Assembly: GCA_041748615.1 (NCBI GenBank)
Contig: JBGTCY010000202.1
Span: 1 to 13,042 of the forward strand
Direction: 5' to 3'
Source: JBGTCY01 sp041748615
Lineage (GTDB): Bacteria; Bacteroidota; Bacteroidia; Chitinophagales; CAIOSU01
Length of the DNA stretch: 13,042 bases
In this document: positions 1 to 7,639 of the stretch, piece after piece
How the letters are laid out: every line of letters begins with the position of its first letter
Position numbering within the stretch: the stretch's first letter is position 1
Notes under the pieces: generated by a model
What the model was told of the DNA's origin: nothing
What the model saw: the letters and a program-made list of their open reading frames with translations, nothing else
The model's database searches: none
Made by a program: the position numbers and the translations under genes

Positions 1-3000
1 AAACATCAAAACTTGCTTTCGCTTGCCGGGAAATAGTCATTAATTCTTTTCCGGTTGCATCCTTTAACACCATGCTCAGGTTGTCTGTTTTTTCAAATTC
101 TGTTTCAATAAATAACTCATTCGTCACCGGATTCGGATATATTTTGATGTCTTTCAACTCTGTTAAATCAAAAATACTGTTACAAATCTCCACAGTGACA
201 TTCAATTTTTCGAGATTCGTGCATCCGGCAGAAGAGGTGTAAGTGTAAGTGATGACATGCGTCCCCAATCCAGCCTGAGCGGGCGTGAATGTGTTGTTGC
301 TGACTCCATCTCCGGTGAAAGCCCCGCCAGTTGGATTTCCTGTGAGCGAAACCGGGGATGCGTCAGAGCAATAAAGCGTATCCAAGCCAACGATACTCAG
401 TTGAGGCAATGCATTGACGGTGACATTTCTTTCCTCAACATACAAACAGCCAAAACCATCTGTGTAAGAATAGCTGATGGTGTAAGGTCCGCCTGCTCCG
501 GCAGTTACAGGATTAAACTGATTGCCGCTGATGCCCGTTCCTGCTAATGTTCCGCCTGCGGGTGAGGCAGTTAATGTAACAGCAGCAGCATCTTCGCAAT
601 AAGCGGTATTCAAACCGGACAGGTTGACATTCGTTTCAGTAAATACTTCCACTTCCAAGGAGTCTGTAGCGGAGCAATTGTTGCTGTCCACATACGTGTA
701 AATAATATCAAATATTCCGGCAGGCATCTGTTGCGGGCTGAACAATCCGCCCATCACTCCGTTGCCGGAAAATATGCCCCCGGCAGGAATTCCGGCAAGT
801 GTGACATCATCATCATTCGGGCAGTATGCAGTATCCAATCCAGTGATGAAAGCTGTGGGGTTTGTAAAAACAGTTACGCTGGCGCTGTCTTCATTCACAC
901 AGCCATTGGCATCGGTTACGGTCACGCTATACACCGCGAAACTATCCGGGGTAAAAGTGATGGAAGCGGTCGAATCCCCGGTGCTCCACACATAGCCTAT
1001 TCCGCCTGAAGCTGTCAGTGTCACGGAGCCGCCTTCGCACACCCCGAGATTGCCGATTACGCTCACGATAGGAAGTTGGTTCACAATGATGATTGCGTTG
1101 TCTGACGCTGTGCAGCCATTGCTTCCGGTGACGGTCACTGAATAAGTTGCCGTTGCAGCGGGATTCTCAAAAATACCGGCAGTGGTTTCACCGGTATTCC
1201 ATAAATAATCTCCATCACCGGTTGCGAGCAGCGCTCCGGTTTCGCCAAAACAAATGGTGTCATTGTTTCCGGCATCCACTGCCGGTAAATCATTCACAAC
1301 AATCCAAACGGAGTCTGACGCCACACATTGATTGCTGTCGCTGACCTGCAGATAATAAACTGTTGTTTGAACCGGTGAATCAGACGTGGAAAGCGTGGTT
1401 GCTAAGTTGCTCCACAAGTAATCTCCGGCAGAGCCAGAACCATTCAGAATTCCGGTTTCACCAAAACAAATCGTGTCATTCAGCCCGGCATCCACTGAAG
1501 GAAGACTGAATACGTTAATTGTACTTGAATTTTGACCTTCACAACCAATTGCGTCAATTACGGTAACGCTGTAAATTCCTGATGTGAAAACGGTGAGCGT
1601 TTGTGTGGTATCACCGGTTGACCAGTCATAAGATGAACCCGGATTTCCGGCATCCAATGTCACGCTGTCGCCATCACAAAACTCCGCGTCATTTAAAATA
1701 ACGGATAAGCTGGTGCTGACGGTGATGGTTGCCGTATCCGAGTTGACACATCCTTTGCTGTCAGTCACCGTAACACTGTAATCTCCATCAGCATCCACAT
1801 TGATTGTGCGTGTTATTGCTCCGGTTGACCATACGTAAGTTGCACCGGGATTACCCGCATCCAGCACTGTTGTGCTGCCCGGACAAATAGTGATGTTGTT
1901 CAAAGTTTTTGCGGGAAGTTGATTCACCACTACTGTTGCAGGTGAAATAGCGGTGCATCCGTTAGCTCCGGTCACAGTTAAAATGTATGTGGTCGTAGTT
2001 GCCGGACTTACATTGATTTGCGCGGTGGTAGCTCCGTTGCTCCATGAGAAAGTACCCGTTCCGCTGCCGGAAAGTGTGGCGATTTCATTGCGGCAAATCG
2101 TGTCATTGGGTCCCGCATTGGCAACAGGTGCCGGTAACACAACGATTGTTGCCACATCTGAATCTTTACAGCCGTTAATATCCGTTACGATTACAGTATA
2201 GTTTGTCGTCACAGAGGGTGAAATATTCAATGAAGCATTCGTAGTTCCTGTGTTCCACTCATAAGTGACGCCACCGGCAGCGGTTAATGAACCGGATTGT
2301 CCGGGACAAATCGTATCATTCACACCGGCATCAGCCACCGGCAGCGGGTTCACCACGATGGTCGCTGAAGTGGTATCGCTGCAATTGTTTGCATCAGTCA
2401 CTGTCACTGAATAATTGGTGGTGACAGCGGGATTTTCATTGAGTGTCGCAGAGACGGCACCGGTGTTCCATAAATAAGTTGTACCACCGCTGGCAACCAA
2501 AGCTCCGGTTTCATTCAGGCAGATAGTGTCGTTGGTCGCGCTTGCTATGGGAGGCGCGTTCACCGTGATATACATGTTTTTTGTTTCCGTGTTACTTGTC
2601 GCGCCACGGGTAACGGTAAGCGTTACGGCATAAGTGCCGGGAGTATTATAGACGATGCCGGTTGGGTTTTCAGCGTTGGAAGAGGAGGGTGTGCCACCGG
2701 GAAATGACCATGCCCATGAATCCGGGCAACCATAAGTTGCATCGGAAAAATCTATTGAGCCGCCTTCGCAAACGGATGTTGCGCTTGCGGTGAAATTCGC
2801 ATCAAGCGCAGGAGGAATGAGACTGTAAGTTACACTATTGACCGCGCCCAGCGTATCAAAAGTAACGGAAACCAACGGGAGTTTTGTTTCTTTTGCCAGC
2901 CAGTTGTAAGAGGTGTTGGTGCCGGTTTCATTGATTGCCTGCTGCCAACCTAAGGGAATTAAACCCAAAAATGCCTCTGCTTCAACCAATAAGGTAGTAT

Positions 3001-3652
3001 TTTCTGTTCTGGTTTGACGTAAAGAATTATAACTGCAAATTGGAGTGATGGTAGTTCCCCATCCGTCAATTAAGTCAGTATAATTTGAAGTAAACGTGGT
3101 TCTTAATCTTGACACGGTCACACCGTTTGGCAGTGAGCTGTTGATTTGTTGTTGCAGCGCGGGTGGTAAATCTGAAAATGGAGTTAAAACCTGAAATCCC
3201 CAGGTGCCATTATAGTTTCCGCCATATTGAGTCGGAAAGCGATACACTTCATTCACCGGATTAAAAACAACGGTAGTGTTCACGCCAATACCCAACAAGT
3301 CACCGGTAGCGCCTTGCAATTCATAGCGTTGAGCAGTGACACGTGCGTAAACATAATCCGCCATATTTTGCGTAATCGCGCGATTCGCATTCGGAAAAGT
3401 AGAGGCTGCGGGAGTTGTTGCGGGGTTGACAATATTATTGGTGGTTGTTCTGTCGGGCGTCAGGTTGCTGAAATCCCAGATCTGGTTTACGCCAGCGTTT
3501 CCGATTGTGATACCGGGAGTGAGGGTGTCAGTCGCAGTTTGAATGTTGTCTCCAACAGCAGGCATATCACCCTGGTTGATGATGATTTGAGAAAAAACGG
3601 TTGAATAAAATAAAACAGAGAAAACTAATGTGATTGAAAGATTTTTTTTCAT
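1..3652 (-). CDS. T9SS-secreted multi-repeat (PKD/Ig-like) surface protein, C-terminal end outside window
   Basis: Reading the minus strand from the ATG at 3652-3650 gives one open frame of 1217 codons to the window edge, with no stop. Residues 1-21 form a signal peptide (MKKNLSITLVFSVLFYSTVFS). Residues 22 to about 280 form an N-terminal domain with an early DMPAVGD motif and an IWDFSNL motif, a type common in secreted Bacteroidota proteins. About 283-364 is a PKD domain (CEGGSIDFSDAT, then WSFPGG, then YNTPGTYAVTLTV). Then come eight Ig-like repeats of about 71 residues (pattern NDTIC, YxWSTG, YSVTVTDxNGC) and three of a second class (GLDTxYC, then FxPxxAG). The last 50 residues start a type A sorting domain (IKIYPNPVTNELFIE). 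The inferred role is a cell-surface or released adhesin-like protein exported by Sec and then T9SS. The sorting-domain end lies beyond position 1. No enzymatic domain is visible. The family is well supported; the ligand is unknown. Confidence 0.93.
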   Translation of the reverse strand, partial: MKKNLSITLVFSVLFYSTVFSQIIINQGDMPAVGDNIQTATDTLTPGITIGNAGVNQIWDFSNLTPDRTTTNNIVNPATTPAASTFPNANRAITQNMADYVYARVTAQRYELQGATGDLLGIGVNTTVVFNPVNEVYRFPTQYGGNYNGTWGFQVLTPFSDLPPALQQQINSSLPNGVTVSRLRTTFTSNYTDLIDGWGTTITPICSYNSLRQTRTENTTLLVEAEAFLGLIPLGWQQAINETGTNTSYNWLAKETKLPLVSVTFDTLGAVNSVTYSLIPPALDANFTASATSVCEGGSIDFSDATYGCPDSWAWSFPGGTPSSSNAENPTGIVYNTPGTYAVTLTVTRGATSNTETKNMYITVNAPPIASATNDTICLNETGALVASGGTTYLWNTGAVSATLNENPAVTTNYSVTVTDANNCSDTTSATIVVNPLPVADAGVNDTICPGQSGSLTAAGGVTYEWNTGTTNASLNISPSVTTNYTVIVTDINGCKDSDVATIVVLPAPVANAGPNDTICRNEIATLSGSGTGTFSWSNGATTAQINVSPATTTTYILTVTGANGCTAISPATVVVNQLPAKTLNNITICPGSTTVLDAGNPGATYVWSTGAITRTINVDADGDYSVTVTDSKGCVNSDTATITVSTSLSVILNDAEFCDGDSVTLDAGNPGSSYDWSTGDTTQTLTVFTSGIYSVTVIDAIGCEGQNSSTINVFSLPSVDAGLNDTICFGETGILNGSGSAGDYLWSNLATTLSTSDSPVQTTVYYLQVSDSNQCVASDSVWIVVNDLPAVDAGNNDTICFGETGALLATGDGDYLWNTGETTAGIFENPAATATYSVTVTGSNGCTASDNAIIIVNQLPIVSVIGNLGVCEGGSVTLTASGGIGYVWSTGDSTASITFTPDSFAVYSVTVTDANGCVNEDSASVTVFTNPTAFITGLDTAYCPNDDDVTLAGIPAGGIFSGNGVMGGLFSPQQMPAGIFDIIYTYVDSNNCSATDSLEVEVFTETNVNLSGLNTAYCEDAAAVTLTASPAGGTLAGTGISGNQFNPVTAGAGGPYTISYSYTDGFGCLYVEERNVTVNALPQLSIVGLDTLYCSDASPVSLTGNPTGGAFTGDGVSNNTFTPAQAGLGTHVITYTYTSSAGCTNLEKLNVTVEICNSIFDLTELKDIKIYPNPVTNELFIETEFEKTDNLSMVLKDATGKELMTISRQAKASFDV
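190..861 (-). repeat. Three tandem coding repeats of a second class (class B)
   Basis: After the class A repeats come three units of about 75 residues. They share GLDTAYC or GLNTAYC at the start, a PAGG motif, a short GNGV/GTGI/GDGV turn and FxPxxAG followed by YTY. This differs from class A (no YxWSTG) and sits directly before the sorting domain. Such repeats are frequent in gliding-adhesin-like and other T9SS cargo proteins. Confidence 0.75.
862..2560 (-). repeat. Eight tandem Ig-like coding repeats (class A)
   Basis: Within the large secreted-protein gene, eight units of about 213 bp encode the recurring pattern PxxxAGxNDTIC, YxWSTGxTT and YSVTVTDxNGC. Each unit carries two Cys, one near its start and one near its end. 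Units six and seven share NDTICFGETG and are close to identical over tens of bases. The other units are more diverged, as expected for recombining tandem domains. Confidence 0.85.
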
Positions 3653-3755
3653 GACGTTAAAAATGATTTTATTTTTTTTTAGAAATCGGGTGTGAAGGTA
3701 ATGAATTGATGTGAATTTTCCGATGATTTGTATTGGAGGATAAAAATTTATGAAA

Positions 3756-3763
3756 TCAAAGTA
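3756..3763 (-). promoter_or_regulatory. Possible -7 element for the large secreted-protein gene
   Basis: The minus strand reads TACTTTGA, matching the Bacteroidota sigma-A -7 consensus TAnnTTTG, about 100 bp upstream of the ATG at 3652. A TTTG that could serve as the -33 element lies at 3792-3789, but the spacing of about 25 bp is longer than usual. Only the -7 match is good, so this is tentative. Confidence 0.3.
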
Positions 3764-3893
3764 AGGACACTTGTAGTTTTCTTGTTGCCAAAGCATCGGG
3801 GAGAGGAACAAAATGCACTTATTATTTGTCTTGCTCAGAGTATCGTAGCATCTCCAAATATGACAAATTGCACCGCTTTTTATTGTGCGTGGG

Positions 3894-3964
3894 GTCAACC
3901 TGAGCGGAGTCGAAGGTGAGCGGTGGCCACCCGCATGGTTTCCCGATTCTCGGGACTCACCATG
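3894..3964. repeat. Dispersed intergenic repeat with nested palindromes
   Basis: The segment opens with GTCAACCTGAGCGGAGTCGA, a GTCA..CTGAG....TCGAAG type of dispersed repeat often seen between Bacteroidota genes. It continues into a hairpin: CATGGT (3934-3939) and TCCCGA (3941-3946) pair with TCGGGA (3950-3955) and ACCATG (3959-3964) around a 3-base loop, with a small internal bulge. A related copy starts at 12351. No transposase is near. Confidence 0.6.
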
Positions 3965-4020
3965 ACAACGCAAGTGCAATTCCATCTAACTTAGGCTATA
4001 AACACAGTACTTCTGCTTTC

Positions 4021-4053
4021 AAACCTTACAGGTTTTTGAAACCTGTAAGGTTT
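4021..4053. repeat. Perfect 15-bp palindrome with 3-base loop
   Basis: AAACCTTACAGGTTT at 4021-4035 is followed by the loop TTG and its exact reverse complement AAACCTGTAAGGTTT at 4039-4053. A perfect 15-bp stem between genes suggests a REP-like dispersed element or a bidirectional terminator. There is no T-tract directly after the stem on the plus strand (TTTCTCC), so a dispersed repeat is the better guess. Confidence 0.75.
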
Positions 4054-4257
4054 CTCCAAAAAGGTAATTCCGTCCATTATCAGTTAGTATTATTGTCCTT
4101 CAGCGCAAAGCCTCGGACTTAGAATTTGTCCTACTCCTTTTTGCTCCGATTGAATGTGGCTTTTAAGGATGTCCTATCTTGTCATCTGAAATGCAACGGG
4201 TACTTTTTTCGGGAGGTAGTCATTGTCATTTATTTTTTCATCACTAAAAATTTACAC

Positions 4258-4545
4258 ATGAAAGCATCATTCACTTCTAATTTTTTAAAAGTATCATTCG
4301 GCATTTCCATGCTGGTTTGTAGTTTCAGTCTTTTATTTTTATCAATGGGAACTTCAACTCATGCCCGTGCGGAGCAGATGAGTGTTGCTGATAAAAACAT
4401 CCAACCCTTACCCTGGGATTCAGAATTACGGGGAGCCGTTGGTCTCGGAATCGTGAAGGATACCGCTTACTTTGTAATTTGGGGAAATCCGAATACCCTT
4501 TACAAAGCAAGCATCAAATCGGCAAGAGATTGGTATAAGGAATGA
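4258..4545 (+). CDS. Small predicted exported protein, function unknown
   Basis: The frame is open from 4126, but I choose the ATG at 4258. It gives a 95-residue protein that starts with a typical signal peptide: MKASFTSNFLK, then a hydrophobic stretch of about 20 residues, then HARAEQ, with a plausible cleavage after ARA near residue 38. An A-rich leader (CACTAAAAATTTACAC) precedes it. The mature part would be only about 57 residues, including PLPWDSELRGAVGLGIVKD and ending SARDWYKE. It has no Cys and no motif I recognise. It ends 20 bp from the convergent CBS-domain gene. It could be a genuine small periplasmic protein or the remnant of a longer gene. The signal peptide makes a real gene more likely than not. 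Confidence 0.6.
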   Translation: MKASFTSNFLKVSFGISMLVCSFSLLFLSMGTSTHARAEQMSVADKNIQPLPWDSELRGAVGLGIVKDTAYFVIWGNPNTLYKASIKSARDWYKE

Positions 4546-4565
4546 GTAGTACAATCAATAATTAT

Positions 4566-4994
4566 CTACTTCGATTTATCCTTAAAAAAACTCACCATAC
4601 TCACTAATTCTTTACTGTAAAATTCAAGGATATCATCAATGGTGAGGAGTCCTTTCAGATATCCTTTTTCATCAACCACCGGAAGCCGCCTGATAATTTT
4701 TGTCCTCATTCGAAGGAGGGTGTCAAACAGTTCATCCGATTCAAGCGCGACAATCAGCTTAGTGCTCATCACATCTTTGGTTAGTGTTTCGGAGGGTAAT
4801 AGCCCGGGTGCAATCACTTTTAATACGATGTCGCGATCGGTTATCATGCCAACCGGTTTCTTGCCGGTTGAATCATCTTCAGCAACGATCAGGCTGCCCA
4901 CGTTATAGCGCAGCATGAGCGCAGCCGCATCTTTCACGGTATCTTGCATGTGTGCCACGATGGTTTCACGCGAATAGATATCACTTACTTTCAT
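4566..4994 (-). CDS. Tandem CBS-domain protein
   Basis: The 142-residue protein consists almost entirely of two CBS domains, about residues 8-62 and 73-130. Each ends in the typical GMITDRDI (49-56) or GLLTIDDIL (115-123) motif. Such pairs fold into a Bateman module that usually binds adenine nucleotides and acts as an energy or ligand sensor; here no effector domain is attached. A signal peptide is absent, so it is cytosolic. The start ATG lies 147 bp from the divergent mrp start, so the two genes share an upstream region. A functional link to Fe-S assembly is not shown by the sequence. The domain call is firm; the specific role is unknown. Confidence 0.92.
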   Translation of the reverse strand: MKVSDIYSRETIVAHMQDTVKDAAALMLRYNVGSLIVAEDDSTGKKPVGMITDRDIVLKVIAPGLLPSETLTKDVMSTKLIVALESDELFDTLLRMRTKIIRRLPVVDEKGYLKGLLTIDDILEFYSKELVSMVSFFKDKSK

Positions 4995-5112
4995 TGGAAG
5001 TATTGTTAGAGATTCTTAAGTTTTTTTAAAAGAAGAAGATAGGCGCAAATTAAGCCTTCGGATTCTAACGGAACCATTTACTTTTCTGAAACCCAAGCCA
5101 TCTTTTTTCCTC

Positions 5113-5120
5113 TATCTTTG
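5113..5120 (+). promoter_or_regulatory. Probable -7 promoter element for mrp
   Basis: TATCTTTG matches the Bacteroidota -7 consensus TAnnTTTG exactly. It lies 21 bp before the mrp ATG at 5142, which would give a short leader. A clear TTTG -33 element is lacking at the usual distance; the closest candidate is TTCTG at 5084-5088. Confidence 0.45.
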
Positions 5121-5141
5121 TTAAGCTATTAAAAACTGAGA

Positions 5142-6242
5142 ATGAATTTTACAAAAGAAGAAGTTCTTTTTGCGTTGCGTCAGGTAAATGACCCCGACTT
5201 GAAAAAAGATATCGTCACGCTGAACATGGTGGAAAACCTAACCCTGGCGGATGATTCCCTCGAATTTACTTTAGTGTTGACGACACCCGCCTGTCCGATG
5301 AAGGACGAACTGAAAACATCCTGTGAAGATGCAATTCACCGGCATATTTCCGAAAATGTAAAAGTCATTGTGAATTTCGATTCGCGAGTCACTTCAAGAA
5401 GAAAAGACGCGAAAGAAATTTTACCCGGTGTCAAAAATATTGTTTGCGTAGCAGCGGGAAAAGGCGGAGTAGGAAAATCAACTGTCGCGGTGAACCTGGC
5501 GATTTCATTGGCAAAAAACGGGAATAAAGTCGGACTGATTGACGCGGATATTTACGGTCCTTCCATTCCCGTGATGCTCGGGTTGAAAGGCAGAAGACCG
5601 GAAGTGCGGGAAATAAACGGAAAACCGGTCATCATCCCGATTGAACAATATGGCGTGAAAACATTGTCCGTTGGGATGCTGGTGGACGAAAAGCAGGCGG
5701 TGGTGTGGCGCGGTCCGATGGTATCCAGCATGTTGCGCCAGTTTTTTACTGATTGCCTGTGGGGCGAGTTGGATTACCTCGTGTTGGATTTGCCGCCAGG
5801 AACAGGCGATATTCATTTGACCTTAGTGCAAACATTGCCGGTGACGGGCGCAATCATTGTCACCACACCGCAGGAAGTTGCGCTGGCGGATGTCAGGAAA
5901 GCGATTGGCATGTTCAGGATGGCGAACATCAATGTGCCGGTGATTGGGATTGTAGAAAATATGGCTTACTTCACGCCCCGTGAATTGCCTGAAAACAAAT
6001 ATTATATTTTCGGAAAAGGAGGCGGACAAAAAATCGCGTCAGAATACGACATTCCACTGTTAGGACAAATCCCGATTGTTCAAAGTATCCGTGAAGGTGG
6101 TGATAATGGAAATCCTGTTGTAATGGGGGATGATGTTGTCACCGCGGAGGCTTTCAAGCAGTTTGCTGATAACAGCGAGCGCTATATCGCTATCCGCAAC
6201 GCGACCATCGAAGCAACACGACCTTTAGAAACAGTAACATGA
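5142..6242 (+). CDS. mrp: Mrp/ApbC-family Fe-S cluster carrier P-loop ATPase
   Basis: The 366-residue protein has an N-terminal MIP18/DUF59 domain (about 1-90, with the conserved Cys51 in TTPACPMKDEL) fused to a Mrp/NBP35-type ATPase. The deviant Walker A GKGGVGKST is at 106-114, DADIYGPS at 134-141 and the Walker B-like VLDLPPGTGD at 214-223. The family binds and transfers Fe-S clusters to target proteins in the cytosol. The CxxC pair that many Mrp proteins carry after the VENM motif is absent; residues 271-295 read VENMAYFTPRELPENK and on to FGKGGG. I believe this is usual in Bacteroidota homologues. The downstream NifU-like gene overlaps it by ATGA, implying co-translation and joint work in Fe-S delivery. 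Start and length fit the family. Confidence 0.95.
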   Translation: MNFTKEEVLFALRQVNDPDLKKDIVTLNMVENLTLADDSLEFTLVLTTPACPMKDELKTSCEDAIHRHISENVKVIVNFDSRVTSRRKDAKEILPGVKNIVCVAAGKGGVGKSTVAVNLAISLAKNGNKVGLIDADIYGPSIPVMLGLKGRRPEVREINGKPVIIPIEQYGVKTLSVGMLVDEKQAVVWRGPMVSSMLRQFFTDCLWGELDYLVLDLPPGTGDIHLTLVQTLPVTGAIIVTTPQEVALADVRKAIGMFRMANINVPVIGIVENMAYFTPRELPENKYYIFGKGGGQKIASEYDIPLLGQIPIVQSIREGGDNGNPVVMGDDVVTAEAFKQFADNSERYIAIRNATIEATRPLETVT

Positions 6243-6499
6243 CAACGGTGATGAACAATAAAGATATTCGCAGGCAAGTCGAACAATCGCTTGATTCTAT
6301 TCGTCCCTATTTGCTGAAAGACGGGGGCAATGTAGAGGTGGTGGAAATTACCGACAGCGGCATTGTCAGAGTTAAATTCATTGGCGCCTGCGAAACCTGT
6401 CCGCAGAGTTTCATGACTTTTAAAACAGGAATAGAAGAGTCCATCAAAAAAGATGTTCCGCAAATCAAATCGGTGGAAGCCATGAATCTTCCCGCCTGA
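6239..6499 (+). CDS. NifU C-terminal-domain Fe-S scaffold protein
   Basis: The 86-residue protein is a stand-alone NifU C-terminal domain (Nfu type): LLKDGGNVEVVEI at about 25-37, and the cluster-binding CETCPQSFMTF motif with Cys51 and Cys54. Such proteins hold a labile 4Fe-4S cluster between two monomers and hand it to apoproteins. Its ATG (6239-6241) overlaps the mrp stop in the arrangement ATGA, so translational coupling is likely. A second ATG five codons in (6251) is an alternative start. Together with mrp it forms a compact Fe-S carrier operon; no cysteine desulfurase gene is in the window. Confidence 0.94.
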   Translation: MTTVMNNKDIRRQVEQSLDSIRPYLLKDGGNVEVVEITDSGIVRVKFIGACETCPQSFMTFKTGIEESIKKDVPQIKSVEAMNLPA

Positions 6500-6568
6500 A
6501 AAAAATCCTACTTGTTTTTTGTTAAGTATTTCTTTATATTTTCAGTCCGAAATTATCCTGAAATCTAT

Positions 6569-7387
6569 ATGACAAGAAATGAACTGATTGAACAAATCCT
6601 GACGAAACGCAGTTTTTTATGCGTTGGATTGGATACCGATATTCAAAAAATTCCGGAACATTTTCACGAACATTCCGACCCGGTTTTTGAATTTAACAAG
6701 CAAATCATTGATGCCACAAAAGAGTATTGTGTCGCTTATAAAATCAATACCGCTTTTTACGAAGCGATGGGTGAGCGTGGTTGGAAAAGTTTGTATAAAA
6801 CCGTTCATTATCTTCCCAATAAATCTTTCAAAATCGCGGATGCCAAAAGGGGCGATATCGGAAATACTTCCGAATTGTACGCGCGCGCTTTTTTCAAAGC
6901 GCTTTGTTTTGATGCCATCACGGTTTCTCCCTACATGGGCGAAGATTCGGTCAAGCCTTTTTATGAATACAAAAACAAATGGGTGATTCCGCTTGCACTG
7001 ACTTCAAATAAAGGCAGCGAAGATTTTCAAATGCTGAAAACCGGAAATGAATTTCTCTACGAAAAGGTTTTAAAAAAAATTAAATCGTGGGGCACTCCGA
7101 AAAATACAATGATTGTGATTGGCGCAACGCATCCTGAGATGATTTCCAATGTCAGAAAAATTGTTCCAGACCATTTTTTATTGGTGCCGGGAGTGGGAGC
7201 ACAGGGAGGTGATTTGGGTAAAATAGCTGAAAGCGGAATGAATAGTGATGTGGGGCTTTTAATCAACGCTTCACGCAGTATTATTTACGCGAGCAATAAA
7301 AAAGATTTCGCGGATAAAGCATGCAAAGCCGCATATCAGATGCAGCGGGAAATGGAAATGATTTTAAAAAAAAGAAAGGTCGTGTAG
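6569..7387 (+). CDS. pyrF: Orotidine 5'-phosphate decarboxylase
   Basis: The 272-residue protein converts orotidine monophosphate to UMP, the last step of de novo pyrimidine synthesis, in the cytosol. The active-site signature is intact: DAKRGDIGNTS, with Asp91, Lys93 and Asp96. Also present are the N-terminal FLCVGLDTD (16-24) and the phosphate-binding part LVPGVGAQGGD (205-215), with SRSIIYAS near the end. Length and pattern fit the longer (type 2) pyrF family. I use the ATG at 6569 (MTRNELIEQIL). The frame is open upstream to a TTG at 6512, but the extra 19 residues look like noise and are not a family feature. It follows the NifU-like gene by 69 bp, so it may be a separate unit. Confidence 0.96.
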   Translation: MTRNELIEQILTKRSFLCVGLDTDIQKIPEHFHEHSDPVFEFNKQIIDATKEYCVAYKINTAFYEAMGERGWKSLYKTVHYLPNKSFKIADAKRGDIGNTSELYARAFFKALCFDAITVSPYMGEDSVKPFYEYKNKWVIPLALTSNKGSEDFQMLKTGNEFLYEKVLKKIKSWGTPKNTMIVIGATHPEMISNVRKIVPDHFLLVPGVGAQGGDLGKIAESGMNSDVGLLINASRSIIYASNKKDFADKACKAAYQMQREMEMILKKRKVV

Positions 7388-7443
7388 GGGATGAAGAATG
7401 AAGATTTTAGATTAATAGAATTCTTTGAAAAACTAAATTTAAT

Positions 7444-7562
7444 CGTCATTGCGAGCGAGGAACGAGCGAAGCAATCCCCTGTAAGAAGGGGATTGCTTCC
7501 CGAAAAACCGGGACAGGTCGGGAATGGCATTCGCCCAGATCAATTATTCCCTCGCAATGACG
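7444..7562. mobile_element. MITE-like inverted-repeat element (non-coding)
   Basis: CGTCATTGCGAG at 7444-7455 and its exact reverse complement CTCGCAATGACG at 7551-7562 bound a 119-bp segment. Inside is a second perfect 12-bp stem: AAGCAATCCCCT (7469-7480) pairs with AGGGGATTGCTT (7487-7498) around a 6-base loop. The CGTCATTGCGAGCGAGGAAC motif is a familiar dispersed repeat of bacterial intergenic regions. It carries no gene; the frame 7391-7585 that crosses it is not convincing. The inner hairpin sits about 80 bp after pyrF and could also stop transcription. No target-site duplication could be fixed by eye. Confidence 0.7.
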
Positions 7563-7639
7563 CCTGTTTTTTTAGTTTTCAATGAACTCTAATAGATTTT
7601 AGAGAATACCATTCATTAAAATAAACCGCAAAACCTCTC

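Larger units (their letters stand above)
3653..4257. other. Gene-poor spacer with dispersed repeats
   Basis: About 600 bp separate two divergently oriented genes. The stretch holds the leader of the large minus-strand gene and two palindromic repeats (listed separately). Reading frames over 3728-3919 and 3916-4122 have atypical composition and run through the repeats, so I do not call them genes. I see no RNA gene. Confidence 0.6.

Noticed and set aside
202..3604. Several short frames on the plus strand (for example 257-547, 731-1009, 1953-2201, 3227-3604) and one on the minus strand at 202-390
   Set aside because: All lie inside the continuous 1217-codon minus-strand gene, in other frames. 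They lack leader sequences and recognisable domains.
3728..4122. Two plus-strand frames, 3728-3919 and 3916-4122
   Set aside because: They run through dispersed palindromic repeats, have odd composition and no family resemblance; better seen as non-coding spacer.
4126..4257. N-terminal extension of the small exported protein
   Set aside because: The ATG at 4258 places a clean signal peptide at the N terminus; the upstream 44 codons would bury it.
6512..6568. TTG start giving pyrF 19 extra residues
   Set aside because: The extension is not a family feature, and the ATG at 6569 gives the usual length.
7391..7585. 64-residue frame after pyrF
   Set aside because: It is mostly made of the MITE-like inverted repeat; no leader or domain.
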